DNA of 64,000 nucleotides, from the NCBI RefSeq assembly GCF_046483665.1, contig NZ_JAWOCR010000013.1:1-64000 (forward strand). The letters run 5' to 3'. Shown one piece after another: positions 54,552 through 62,806 of this stretch (position 1 is the first letter of the stretch; every line of letters begins with the position of its first letter). Source of the stretch: Thiohalophilus sp046483665 (GTDB lineage Bacteria; Pseudomonadota; Gammaproteobacteria; UBA6429; Thiohalophilaceae). The translations under genes and the position numbers were made by a program. The notes beneath the pieces were generated by a model. The model was given only the letters and a program-made list of their open reading frames with translations, had not been told where the DNA came from and searched no databases.

Positions 54552-55412
54552 CTACTCGATTAGACGCCGCCTGTGCTCGGCAAGAGCGAACCCCAGCAGA
54601 AGCCAGAAGCCTCCGACAAGAAAACCGGCGGCAACGTCACTCACGTAGTGCACACTCAACAGCATGCGACTGAAACCCACCAGCGCAATCAGCACGGCAG
54701 CCCAGTAGATGATCTCGAAGCGCGGTCTAATCCCGGCAACACGGGTGGCCAGGATGCAGGCGATGAAACCATACACGGCCATGGCGCTGGTCGCATGTCC
54801 ACTGGGGAACGAAGGCGTTAGTGCGACAACTTCCGTGATAAATTCCGGGCGCGGGCGCGCGATCACGTACTTGCCGGTATAGGTGGTAATCTGTGAGCCG
54901 ATGAGAGTTAACCATAACGGCGCAATCATGTAGCCATGACTACGCCCCCACAACAACCCCGTGGTAACGAGGGCCACGGCAACCAGGGTGGCCGAACTGC
55001 CAAGATCAGTGATCCAGGCAAACAGGGTGATCACCCCGTCCGTGCGCAACGGTGCAAGTTGCTGATTGAGCCACTGATCAAACCGGACGAGCTCGTCAGC
55101 CTCGAACAGCTCCTCTACCAGTCCCCCGAACAATGCCGCGAGGTAAAACGCCGCAATGACCACCAGTGTAAGCGGAAGGCCCGTAAACCGATCCGGTGTC
55201 AGTCTGGCGTGAAGGAAGCCGGCTGTTCGGGGAAACCTTGCTTCGAACTTCGCCCCCAGCGCCGTGATATCGTCCCGCTGTCGGACTTGGCTTATGACCG
55301 TGATCAAGCGGGAGAAAAGGTACGAAACCAATCGCCATCCCCACCAGGCGATCAGCCTGAGTACCACGACTATCGCCAGAATCACCAGTACTATCGCCAC
55401 TGTCCAGTTCAT
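54552..55412 (-). CDS. PAP2-family membrane phosphatase
   Basis: This 286-aa protein has an N-terminal membrane segment and a C-terminal PAP2 phosphatase domain. The three active-site motifs are intact: KYVIARPRP, PSGHATSA and SRMLLSVHYVSDVAAG. Substrates may be undecaprenyl pyrophosphate or phosphatidic acid/PGP. It has about six membrane helices in all. It is the last gene of the accessory block before hisC. Confidence 0.93.
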   Translation of the reverse strand: MNWTVAIVLVILAIVVVLRLIAWWGWRLVSYLFSRLITVISQVRQRDDITALGAKFEARFPRTAGFLHARLTPDRFTGLPLTLVVIAAFYLAALFGGLVEELFEADELVRFDQWLNQQLAPLRTDGVITLFAWITDLGSSATLVAVALVTTGLLWGRSHGYMIAPLWLTLIGSQITTYTGKYVIARPRPEFITEVVALTPSFPSGHATSAMAVYGFIACILATRVAGIRPRFEIIYWAAVLIALVGFSRMLLSVHYVSDVAAGFLVGGFWLLLGFALAEHRRRLIE

Positions 55413-55666
55413 CTACAGCCACTTGGTCAGCATTGATGATTGAAGAAAATGATGACCGCTTATCAAATTATTAACACCGAAAGGCCTCGCGACACGGGCG
55501 CAAGTGCCCGCTTTCAGGATTCAGCTCGTCCGCAGGGCGCTCGTTTTAGTGGAGATTAGCGGGTAACTTCGGGAGATTGCCACGCTTCGCTCGCAACGAC
55601 GATAGTAGTAAGAATAGATTCCGGATCGCGCCTCCGGCTTGTCCGGAATGACGGGCAAGGCAGGAA
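55413..55666. repeat. Intergenic region with a hairpin-forming repeat copy
   Basis: No gene is supported. The segment 55618-55649 forms ATTCCGGA / TCCGGAAT arms around a 16-base loop. A second copy of the element lies at 60492-60523. A GATTGCCACGCTTCGCTCGCA sequence at about 55574-55595 resembles another common dispersed intergenic element. Confidence 0.65.
55618..55649. repeat. Dispersed hairpin repeat, copy 1
   Basis: Arms ATTCCGGA (55618-55625) and TCCGGAAT (55642-55649) flank a 16-base loop. It is the partner of the copy at 60492-60523, which differs by a compensatory change in the innermost stem pair. Confidence 0.75.
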
Positions 55667-56743
55667 TTACAGAACCTTCTTAAGCGCCGCGAGAAACGCC
55701 GCATTCTCTTCCGGCGTGCCGACGGTGACGCGCAAACAGTCCTTCAACAACCCGCCGGCTTTGTCGAGATTCTTGATCAAAACACTCTCACCTTTCAGAG
55801 CCTCGAAGATATCGGTGGCCTTGCCGGGCTGGGTGCGAAACAGAATGAAGTTCGCCTGACTCGGATAAACAGTTAACCCGTCGATCTTCTGCATCTCGGC
55901 AAACAACAATTCCCGATCGGTACAGATCTGATCGGTTTGCGCATTCAGCACATCGCGATTCTGCAGGGCAAACCCGGCGCTGGCCTGGGTCAGGCTGCTG
56001 ATGTTGTAGGGCAGGCGCACCTTGTCGAACTCGTTGAGCCAGGCCGGGTTGCCGGCCAGCAGTCCCAGCCGCAATCCGGCCAGGCCCATTTTGGAGACGG
56101 TGCGCATCACCAGCATGTTGTCGTAATGAGTCACCTCATTCATGAACGAGTCACCGGCGAAAGCATGGTACGCCTCGTCGATGATCACCAGCCCCGGCGC
56201 GGCATCGATGATCTGCTTGATATCGTTCTTGTCGAACAGGTTACCGGTTGGATTGTTCGGGTACGCCAGGAAGACCACCGCCGGCTGGTACTGCTCGATG
56301 GCGTGCAGGACTTCTTTGCTATCCAGCGAGAAGTCATCCTGTAGCGGTACGCCGATGTACTGCATATCGGTGAAGGTGGCGATCATGTGATACATGACAA
56401 AGCCCGGCTCCACCGACAGCACGCTGCGCTGTTCGTCGGCCAGGGTCATGAGAATCATCTGGATGATCTCGTCCGAGCCGTTGCCCAGCAGAATCTCCGC
56501 ACCTTCGGGCACGGCCATCGCCTCGCGCAGGTGTTGCTTCAAACTGGCGGCGGAGGGATCGGGATAGCGGTTGAGTTCCACCTGGCGCACCACGTCCAGC
56601 CATTGATCCAGCAACGGCTCGGGCCAGCGATAGGGGTTTTCCATCGCATCAAGTTTGATCAGGCCCTTCGCGGGCGGCACGTGATAGGCCTGCAGGCCGT
56701 GGATCTCGGGGCGTATCCATTTGTCGATGCGCGAGCCGGTCAT
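55667..56743 (-). CDS. hisC: Histidinol-phosphate aminotransferase HisC
   Basis: HisC performs the PLP-dependent transamination of imidazole-acetol phosphate in histidine synthesis. It is 358 aa with DAMENPYRWPEPL, GNGSDEIIQ, YPNNPTGNLF, IIDEAYHAF and the PLP lysine K218 (RTVSKMGLAGLRLG). It follows hisD by 9 bases in the hisG-hisD-hisC run. Confidence 0.97.
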   Translation of the reverse strand: MTGSRIDKWIRPEIHGLQAYHVPPAKGLIKLDAMENPYRWPEPLLDQWLDVVRQVELNRYPDPSAASLKQHLREAMAVPEGAEILLGNGSDEIIQMILMTLADEQRSVLSVEPGFVMYHMIATFTDMQYIGVPLQDDFSLDSKEVLHAIEQYQPAVVFLAYPNNPTGNLFDKNDIKQIIDAAPGLVIIDEAYHAFAGDSFMNEVTHYDNMLVMRTVSKMGLAGLRLGLLAGNPAWLNEFDKVRLPYNISSLTQASAGFALQNRDVLNAQTDQICTDRELLFAEMQKIDGLTVYPSQANFILFRTQPGKATDIFEALKGESVLIKNLDKAGGLLKDCLRVTVGTPEENAAFLAALKKVL

Positions 56744-56752
56744 GGTTTTTTA

Positions 56753-58051
56753 TCAATCCTTGATGCGGTATTCGGCGGAACGGGCGTGCGCGGTGAGGCT
56801 TTCGCCGCGCGCCAGCACCGAGGCGGTCTTGCCCAGTGTTGAGGCACCGTCGGCCGAACACATGATCAGACTCGAACGTTTTTGAAAATCGTACACGCCC
56901 AGCGGCGAGCTGAAACGCGCGGTGCGCGAGGTCGGCAGCACGTGATTGGGGCCAGCGCAGTAATCGCCGATCGCCTCGGCGGTATAGCGGCCCATAAAGA
57001 TGGCACCGGCGTGGCGGATCTGTTTCGCCGTCGCTTCGGGATTGTCGATAGACAGCTCCAGATGTTCCGGCGCGATGTGGTTGGCCACCGCGATTGCCTC
57101 GTCCATGTCTTTGACTGCGATCAGCGCGCCGCGATCGGACAGGGAGGTTTCAATGATGGTCTTGCGTTCCATCTCCTGTAGCAGGCGATCGATGCTTTGC
57201 GTCACCTGGTCGAGGAAACCGGCATCAGGCGAGACCAGGATCGACTGGGCGTCTTCATCGTGTTCCGCCTGGGAAAAGAGGTCCATGGCGATCCAGTCGG
57301 GGTCGGTTTTGCCATCGCAGACCACCAGAATCTCCGAGGGCCCGGCGATCATGTCGATGCCGACCCGCCCGAACACCATCGACTTGGCGGTGGCCACATA
57401 GATATTGCCGGGGCCGACGATCTTGTCCACCGGCGGCACTGTCTCGGTGCCGTAGGTCAGTGCAGCCACGGCCTGCGCGCCGCCCAGGGTGAAGACACGG
57501 CTCACCCCGGCGATACGCGCGGCAGCCAGTACCATCTCGTTGGCCTCGCCGTCGGGCGTGGGCACGACCATGATAATTTCTTTGACCCCGGCCACGTGTG
57601 CGGGAATGGCGTTCATCAGCACCGACGAGGGATAGGTGGCCTTGCCGCCGGGCACATACAGCCCGACTTTATCCAATGGCGTTACCTGCTGGCCGAGTAG
57701 CGTGCCGTCGGCCTCGGTAAAGGACCAGGACTCCATTTTCTGATGCGCATGATAGTTACGCAGCCGCTGCGCGGCGGTTTCCAGCGCTTCTCGGGTTTCG
57801 ACAGGGATATTGTTCAGAGCCGCTTCGAGGCGATCCATATCCAGGGTGAGATCAGCCATGCTGGCGGCAGCCATGCGATCGAACTGATTGGTGTATTCGA
57901 CCAGCGCGGCGTCACCCCGGCTGCGCACATCCCTGAGGATGTTTTTGACCGTGGTGTTGACCGCCTCGTCGGAGACCCCCTCCCAGTCGAGCAGTTCATC
58001 CAGCTCGGACCAGAAGCCGGGGTCTGTGCTGTTGAGTCGTTTGATGTCCAT
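56753..58051 (-). CDS. hisD: Histidinol dehydrogenase HisD
   Basis: HisD oxidises histidinol to histidine with two NAD+ and a zinc ion. It is 432 aa. Motifs are YVPGGKATYPSSVLMNAIPAHVAGV, IVGPGNIYVATAKSMVFG, AGPSEILVVCDG, LFSQAEHDEDAQSILV and APEHLEL. It starts one base after hisG ends. Confidence 0.98.
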   Translation of the reverse strand: MDIKRLNSTDPGFWSELDELLDWEGVSDEAVNTTVKNILRDVRSRGDAALVEYTNQFDRMAAASMADLTLDMDRLEAALNNIPVETREALETAAQRLRNYHAHQKMESWSFTEADGTLLGQQVTPLDKVGLYVPGGKATYPSSVLMNAIPAHVAGVKEIIMVVPTPDGEANEMVLAAARIAGVSRVFTLGGAQAVAALTYGTETVPPVDKIVGPGNIYVATAKSMVFGRVGIDMIAGPSEILVVCDGKTDPDWIAMDLFSQAEHDEDAQSILVSPDAGFLDQVTQSIDRLLQEMERKTIIETSLSDRGALIAVKDMDEAIAVANHIAPEHLELSIDNPEATAKQIRHAGAIFMGRYTAEAIGDYCAGPNHVLPTSRTARFSSPLGVYDFQKRSSLIMCSADGASTLGKTASVLARGESLTAHARSAEYRIKD

Positions 58052-58052
58052 G

Positions 58053-58682
58053 TTAATTCACCGCCTCGCCGATGCGATCGATCAGGGCCTTGACCCGGGC
58101 GTGTTTCATTTTCATCGACGCCTTGTTGACGATCAACCGCGAGCTGATCTCGGCCATGTGCTCCAGCGGTTCCAGGCCGTTGGCCTTGAGGGTATTGCCG
58201 GTGTCGACCAGATCAACGATAAAGTCGGACAGTCCGACGATGGGGCCCAGCTCCATGGAACCGTACAGTTTGATCACTTCCACCTGCTTACCCTGCTCGG
58301 CGAAATAGCGCCGCGCGACATTCACATACTTGGTACAGATGCGCAGGCGTCCTTCAGGGACCGTCGCACCTTCGGGGCCGGCGATCATCATTTTGCACCG
58401 GGATATTTTCAGATCCAGCGGTTCATACAGCCCTTCACCACCGTGCTCCATCAGCACGTCCTTGCCAGCCACACCGATATCGGCCGCGCCGTACTGCACG
58501 TAGGTCGGCACGTCGGTGGCCCGGATGATCACCAGTTTGATGTCATCAATGTTGGTGTCCAGGATCAGCTTGCGGCTGGTTTCGGGATCGTCCAGCGGCT
58601 CGATGCCGGCGTGCCTGAGCAGCGGCAGCGTCTCTTTGTAGATGCGGCCCTTGGACAGGGCAATCGTCAGTTGTTCACTCAT
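58053..58682 (-). CDS. hisG: ATP phosphoribosyltransferase HisG, short form
   Basis: HisG catalyses the first step of histidine synthesis. The 209-aa protein is the short form, which lacks the C-terminal regulatory domain and needs HisZ for activity and feedback control; hisZ is not in the window. Motifs are LTIALSKGRIYKETLPLL, ADIGVAGKDVL, ELGPIVGLSDFIVDLVDTGNTL. It overlaps the end of murA by 8 bases. Confidence 0.97.
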   Translation of the reverse strand: MSEQLTIALSKGRIYKETLPLLRHAGIEPLDDPETSRKLILDTNIDDIKLVIIRATDVPTYVQYGAADIGVAGKDVLMEHGGEGLYEPLDLKISRCKMMIAGPEGATVPEGRLRICTKYVNVARRYFAEQGKQVEVIKLYGSMELGPIVGLSDFIVDLVDTGNTLKANGLEPLEHMAEISSRLIVNKASMKMKHARVKALIDRIGEAVN

Positions 58683-59949
58683 GATAATGTAATGCCGGCA
58701 CCCGTCGAATCCGGGCTCCCAGTTGTTGCAGTTTTTCCTCGATACATTCGTATCCGCGATCGATATGATAGATGCGATCCACGGTGGTGGTGCCCTCGGC
58801 CACCAGTCCGGCGATAACCAGACTGGCCGAAGCGCGCAAATCAGTCGCCATGACCGGCGCGCCGGTCAGCTGTTTCACTCCGGTGGAAAACGCGGTGTTG
58901 CCTTTTAACTGGATGTCCGCACCCATGCGCTGCAGTTCCTGCACGTGCATGAAGCGGTTTTCAAACACTGTTTCGGTGATGGTCCCCGAGCCTTTGGCGA
59001 TCGAGTTCATGACCGAAAACTGCGCCTGCATGTCGGTGGGAAACGCCGGGTACGGCGCGGTCTGCAGATCCACCGCTCTGGGTCGCTTGCCGTGCATATC
59101 GATCGTGATGGAGGTACTGTCGATATCCAGATGGGCGCCCGCCTCTTCCAGCTTGGCCAGCACCGCGTCAAGCAGGCTGGCGTCGGTATTCTTCAGCTTT
59201 ACTTTGCCACCGGTAATCGCCGCCGCCACCAGGTAGGTGCCAGTCTCGATGCGATCGGGCAGCACGTTATAATCGGTGCCGTGCAGGCGTTCCACACCAT
59301 GGATCACGATCTTGTCCGTGCCGGCGCCTTCGATATCAGCCCCCATACTGTTCAGGCAGTTGGCCAGATCCAGCACTTCCGGTTCGCGCGCGGCGTTTTC
59401 GATCACCGTGGTGCCTTTGGCCAGCGTTGCGGCCATCATCAGGTTTTCGGTGCCGGTCACGGTGACCATGTCCATCACCAGCTTGGCGCCCCTGAGCCGT
59501 TTGGCGCGCGCCCTGATATAGCCGTTTTCGACGCTGATCTCGGCGCCCATCTGTTGCAGGCCGTGGATGTGCAGATTGACCGGTCGCGAGCCGATGGCAC
59601 AACCGCCCGGCAGCGACACTTCCGCCTCGCCGAAGCGGGCAACCAGCGGACCCAGCACCAGGATCGAGGCGCGCATGGTCTTGACCAGGTCGTAGGGCGC
59701 CACGTATTCCCTGATCGTCGAGCTGTCGACCTCGACTCCCATATTGTCGGTCATGGTGATCTGCACACCCATGCGCCCGAGCAGTTCCATGGTGGTGGTG
59801 ATATCGTGCAGGTGCGGAATATTGCCGATGTTGACCGGCTCGTCGGCCAGCAGCGTCGAGGCAATAATCGGCAAGGCGGCGTTCTTGGCACCGGAAATAC
59901 GAATCTCACCCTGCAGGTTGGCGCCGCCGGTGATTAGAAGCTTGTCCAT
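58675..59949 (-). CDS. murA: UDP-N-acetylglucosamine 1-carboxyvinyltransferase MurA
   Basis: MurA performs the first committed step of peptidoglycan synthesis and is the fosfomycin target. It is 424 aa. The catalytic Cys117 lies in PGGCAIGSRPVNLH, so the enzyme should be fosfomycin-sensitive in principle. Other motifs are GEIRISGAKNAALPIIA, YPAFPTDMQAQF and ALVIAGL-like SLVIAGLVAEGTT. The ATG at 59949 was chosen since the family N-terminus begins there. It lies 50 bases after ibaG and overlaps hisG by 8. Confidence 0.97.
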   Translation of the reverse strand: MDKLLITGGANLQGEIRISGAKNAALPIIASTLLADEPVNIGNIPHLHDITTTMELLGRMGVQITMTDNMGVEVDSSTIREYVAPYDLVKTMRASILVLGPLVARFGEAEVSLPGGCAIGSRPVNLHIHGLQQMGAEISVENGYIRARAKRLRGAKLVMDMVTVTGTENLMMAATLAKGTTVIENAAREPEVLDLANCLNSMGADIEGAGTDKIVIHGVERLHGTDYNVLPDRIETGTYLVAAAITGGKVKLKNTDASLLDAVLAKLEEAGAHLDIDSTSITIDMHGKRPRAVDLQTAPYPAFPTDMQAQFSVMNSIAKGSGTITETVFENRFMHVQELQRMGADIQLKGNTAFSTGVKQLTGAPVMATDLRASASLVIAGLVAEGTTTVDRIYHIDRGYECIEEKLQQLGARIRRVPALHYHE

Positions 59950-59999
59950 CGGGTCTGTCTTGTCCTGTAAGGCACCGCTCACGCGGCGGGCAGCAGCAC

Positions 60000-60257
60000 T
60001 CAGGATGAGATCTGCAGTTCGCGAGCCTTCTCCCACTCGTCTGGGGTATAGGCCTTGATGGTCAGGGCATGCAGCTCGCCGGAGGTGATCTTGTCGGTCA
60101 CCGTGGCGTAGACCATTTGCTGTTTTTTCACCGGGCTCAGGCCCTCGAAATCGGGGCTGACCACGACCGCGTCAAAATGGCTGCCGTCGCCGTTAACGGT
60201 GGCTTCACAGCCGGGAATCCCGGCTTCAATCAGTTGTTTAACCTCATCGGGGCTCAT
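60000..60257 (-). CDS. ibaG: BolA/IbaG family protein
   Basis: This 85-aa BolA-family protein is expected to bind a [2Fe-2S] cluster together with a monothiol glutaredoxin. The motif GSHFDAVVVSPDFEGLSPVKKQQMVY is diagnostic. The MSPDEVKQLI start at 60257 was chosen; an ATG five codons earlier lacks a ribosome site. IbaG is standard between mlaB and murA, as here. Confidence 0.93.
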   Translation of the reverse strand: MSPDEVKQLIEAGIPGCEATVNGDGSHFDAVVVSPDFEGLSPVKKQQMVYATVTDKITSGELHALTIKAYTPDEWEKARELQISS

Positions 60258-60580
60258 GGTTCCAACTCGCATCGGGCTGTGTATGAGCTGGCTATTGTAT
60301 CCGCTCAGCCGCTGGCCGCACAGGGCAAAACCGGACCGGATTGGAAATTTGGCAGGAAAACCACAGACTTGCCCCGTAATCAGGTGCCAGGGACCAGGGG
60401 CTAGTGCCGGGATCAGGGGTGTCACGGAGGCTATCGCCAACCTGACCTGCGCAACGCCCATCCCTCATGCCAGGCATGTCCCGGGATCTGGATTCCGGGT
60501 CGCACCTCCGGCTTGCCCGGAATGACGGGTAAAGGGAGTATTTTCCGCGTCCCTCGTAACCCGTCCCCCGGACCTTGTAT
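60258..60580. repeat. Intergenic region between ibaG and mlaB with a hairpin repeat
   Basis: No gene is supported in these 323 bases. A CCAGGGACCAGGGGCTAGTG segment (60385-60404) resembles common dispersed GACTAGGG-type elements. The second copy of the ATTCCGG hairpin repeat lies at 60492-60523. Confidence 0.6.
60492..60523. repeat. Dispersed hairpin repeat, copy 2
   Basis: Arms ATTCCGGG (60492-60499) and CCCGGAAT (60516-60523) flank a 16-base loop almost identical to that of the copy at 55618-55649. Both copies are in the same orientation and bracket hisC through ibaG. Confidence 0.75.
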
Positions 60581-60883
60581 TTATGCGAGCGGCAGGAGAT
60601 CTTCCAGCCCACTGATCCGGGCAATATCCCGTAGCTGATCCGGCAGGTTGCGGAAACTTAGCTTGCGATCCTGCTGGCGGGCGAACTGCATCCACTCCAC
60701 CAGCAGAGCCAGGCCGGCGCTGTCGCTGCGGGTGACGGCCTGCAGATCGAAACAGACTTCGCCATGACTGGTGCCCAGGATCGGCTCGACCTGTTGCAAC
60801 AGGCCTGGCACGGTTTGCATGTTGAGCTCGCCACTGATGAGATAGCTGTTGTCATTCTGGGGCTTGATGGCAGTGTCACTCAT
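60581..60883 (-). CDS. mlaB: MlaB-like STAS-domain protein
   Basis: MlaB is a cytoplasmic STAS protein that stabilises the MlaFE transporter. It is 100 aa, with NSYLISGELNMQTVPGLLQQ, CFDLQAVTRSDSAGLALLVEWM and a C-terminal region LRDIARISGLEDLLPL typical of the family. It overlaps mlaC by 8 bases and is the last gene of mlaFEDCB. Confidence 0.92.
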   Translation of the reverse strand: MSDTAIKPQNDNSYLISGELNMQTVPGLLQQVEPILGTSHGEVCFDLQAVTRSDSAGLALLVEWMQFARQQDRKLSFRNLPDQLRDIARISGLEDLLPLA

Positions 60884-61547
60884 TGGCGGGATCCTCCTGT
60901 CCGGTTGTTTGTTCCAGGCGCGCGATCAGCGCCTCCAGCCCGTGTGCCTTGATCTCGCTGGCAAAACTGGTGCGGTAGTTGGCCACCAGGCTGATGCCAT
61001 CGACGCTGATGTCATACACCCGCCAGCGGCCGTCATGCTGCCACAGGGTATAGTTCAGGGCGATGAGCGGCTTGCCCGGCTGGACGATCCGGGTACGTAC
61101 TGTCACCTCGCCGCGGGCCGGATCTTCACGCAGGGGCAAATATTCAATGGTCTGCCCCCGATATTCCAGCAGGGCGACGGCGTAGGTCCGCATCAGCTGT
61201 TGGCGAAAGGCGGGGACGAAACGCCGCTTTTGCTCCAGGCTGGCGCGCGGCCAGTCCTGGCCCAGCACCCAGGCCGACATGCGACCAAAATCGAAATGGG
61301 GCAGGACAATTTCGCCAACCAGTTCGTAAATCAGCGCCGGCTGCTGTTCGAGTTGCGGGCCGTGCTCTTCGAGCGCCGCCAGCATGCGTTCGGTGGTGTT
61401 GATCACCCGTTGCTGCGGTTCCGCCACGGACTGGATCTGATCCCGGCCCGTCTCCTGGGCCGCAGCCTGCGGGATTTCGCCCAGGAACATGGCCAGCAGC
61501 ACCAGACCTGACAGCCGCTGCCACCGACCCCGGTTGCCGACGTTCAC
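60876..61547 (-). CDS. mlaC: MlaC, periplasmic phospholipid-binding protein
   Basis: MlaC shuttles phospholipids between MlaA at the outer membrane and MlaD at the inner membrane. It is 223 aa with a signal peptide (about 1-30, ending QAAAQ). The core contains LVGEIVLPHFDFGRMSAWVLG, EQKRRFVPAFRQQLMRTYAVAL and WRVYDISVDGISLVANYRTSF. The start is GTG (61547), with GGAGA about 10 bases upstream, immediately after the mlaD stop. Confidence 0.95.
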   Translation of the reverse strand: MNVGNRGRWQRLSGLVLLAMFLGEIPQAAAQETGRDQIQSVAEPQQRVINTTERMLAALEEHGPQLEQQPALIYELVGEIVLPHFDFGRMSAWVLGQDWPRASLEQKRRFVPAFRQQLMRTYAVALLEYRGQTIEYLPLREDPARGEVTVRTRIVQPGKPLIALNYTLWQHDGRWRVYDISVDGISLVANYRTSFASEIKAHGLEALIARLEQTTGQEDPANE

Positions 61548-62024
61548 CTATTGATCTCCGCTGTCATCCATAAACCGGCTGATGAACTGACCGATCAGTT
61601 TTTCCAGCACCAGCGAATCCTGGGTCAGTTTGATCTCGTCGCCCTGATCCAGCACTTTCATCGCTCCGCCCGGTTCAAGGCCGACGTATTTTTCCCCCAG
61701 CAGCCCGGCGGTATAGATGCTGGCCGAGGTGTCTTTCGGCAGGGTTTCACGATACTGCTCTTCGATACGCAGAGTGACCACCGCCTCGAAGGTTTGCTCA
61801 TCGAAACCGATCCCTCTTACCCGGCCGATGGTCACGCCGGCCATGGTCACCGGCGAGCGGACCTTGAGACCGCTGATATCCTCGAAGCGGGCGCTGATCT
61901 CGTAACCTTCGTCGTTACTGTAGGTGTTGAGGTTGCTGACCTGCATGGCCAGCATGAACAGCGCCGCCAGTCCCGCGGCAACAAAAATTCCGACCCAGAT
62001 TTCAACCAGACGCGAATTGTTCAT
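61548..62024 (-). CDS. mlaD: MlaD, MCE-domain membrane protein
   Basis: MlaD forms the hexameric MCE ring on the MlaFE transporter. It is 158 aa with an N-terminal signal anchor (VEIWVGIFVAAGLAALFMLAM) and an MCE domain (ARFEDISGLKVRSPVTMAGV ... YTAGLLGEKYVGLEPGG). It lies 2 bases after mlaE and abuts mlaC. Confidence 0.97.
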   Translation of the reverse strand: MNNSRLVEIWVGIFVAAGLAALFMLAMQVSNLNTYSNDEGYEISARFEDISGLKVRSPVTMAGVTIGRVRGIGFDEQTFEAVVTLRIEEQYRETLPKDTSASIYTAGLLGEKYVGLEPGGAMKVLDQGDEIKLTQDSLVLEKLIGQFISRFMDDSGDQ

Positions 62025-62026
62025 CT

Positions 62027-62806
62027 TTATTCTCCAAACATGAGCGCTGTTAGTACAAAGTCCAGCCCCAGCACAGCGAGCGAGGCATGCACAACCGTCC
62101 GGGTGGTGGCGCGACTGATCCCTTCGGATGTCGGGGTGGCATCATAGCCTTCGAATACCGCGATCCAGGTGACCACCACGCCAAAGACCAGGCTTTTGAT
62201 AACACCATTATAAATATCATCGTAGACATCGACGTTGGCCTGCATCTGTGACCAGTAGGCGCCCTGGTCCACACCGAGCAGGCCCACGCCGACAAAATAG
62301 CCGCCCAGTACACCGACCGCACTGAAAATCGCCGCCAGCAATGGCATGGACAAAAAGCCGGCCAGAAAACGCGGCGCCAGTACCCGACGAACAGGATCGA
62401 CGGCCATCATTTCCATGGCCGAGAGTTGCTCGGTGGTTTTCATCAGGCCAATTTCGGCAGTCAGTGCCGAGCCGGCGCGTCCGGCAAACAACAGGGCGGT
62501 CACCACCGGCCCCAGTTCGCGCACCAGACTCAACGATACGATCACGCCGAGCGACTCCTCGGCGCCGAAGTCGACCAGCGTATTGTAACCCTGCAGACCC
62601 AGCACCATGCCGACAAAAGCGCCCGAAACCAGAATGATCAGCAGCGACAGCACACCCACCGAATAGATCTGCTGGATCACCAGGGTGAATTTGGGTACCA
62701 GCGATGGCATGCCTTCGAGAATGCGCAGTAACAGCAGATGACCGCGCCCCAGTCGCTGGAAAAAGCCCAGCGCCTTGTGTCCCAGTTGTTGCAGCATCGA
62801 GAGCAT
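62027..62806 (-). CDS. mlaE: MlaE, phospholipid ABC transporter permease
   Basis: MlaE is the permease of the Mla system. It is 259 aa with about five membrane helices. The family motifs GLVLGLQGYNTL-like (MVLGLQGYNTLVDFGAEE), LVRELGPVVTALLFAGRAGSALTAEIG and MAVDPVRRVLAPRFLAG are present. It shares one base with mlaF (TGATG). Confidence 0.97.
   Translation of the reverse strand: MLSMLQQLGHKALGFFQRLGRGHLLLLRILEGMPSLVPKFTLVIQQIYSVGVLSLLIILVSGAFVGMVLGLQGYNTLVDFGAEESLGVIVSLSLVRELGPVVTALLFAGRAGSALTAEIGLMKTTEQLSAMEMMAVDPVRRVLAPRFLAGFLSMPLLAAIFSAVGVLGGYFVGVGLLGVDQGAYWSQMQANVDVYDDIYNGVIKSLVFGVVVTWIAVFEGYDATPTSEGISRATTRTVVHASLAVLGLDFVLTALMFGE

Noticed and set aside
58945..59937. A 330-codon plus-strand frame opposite murA
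   Set aside because: High histidine and glycine content typical of antisense translation; MurA on the minus strand is certain.
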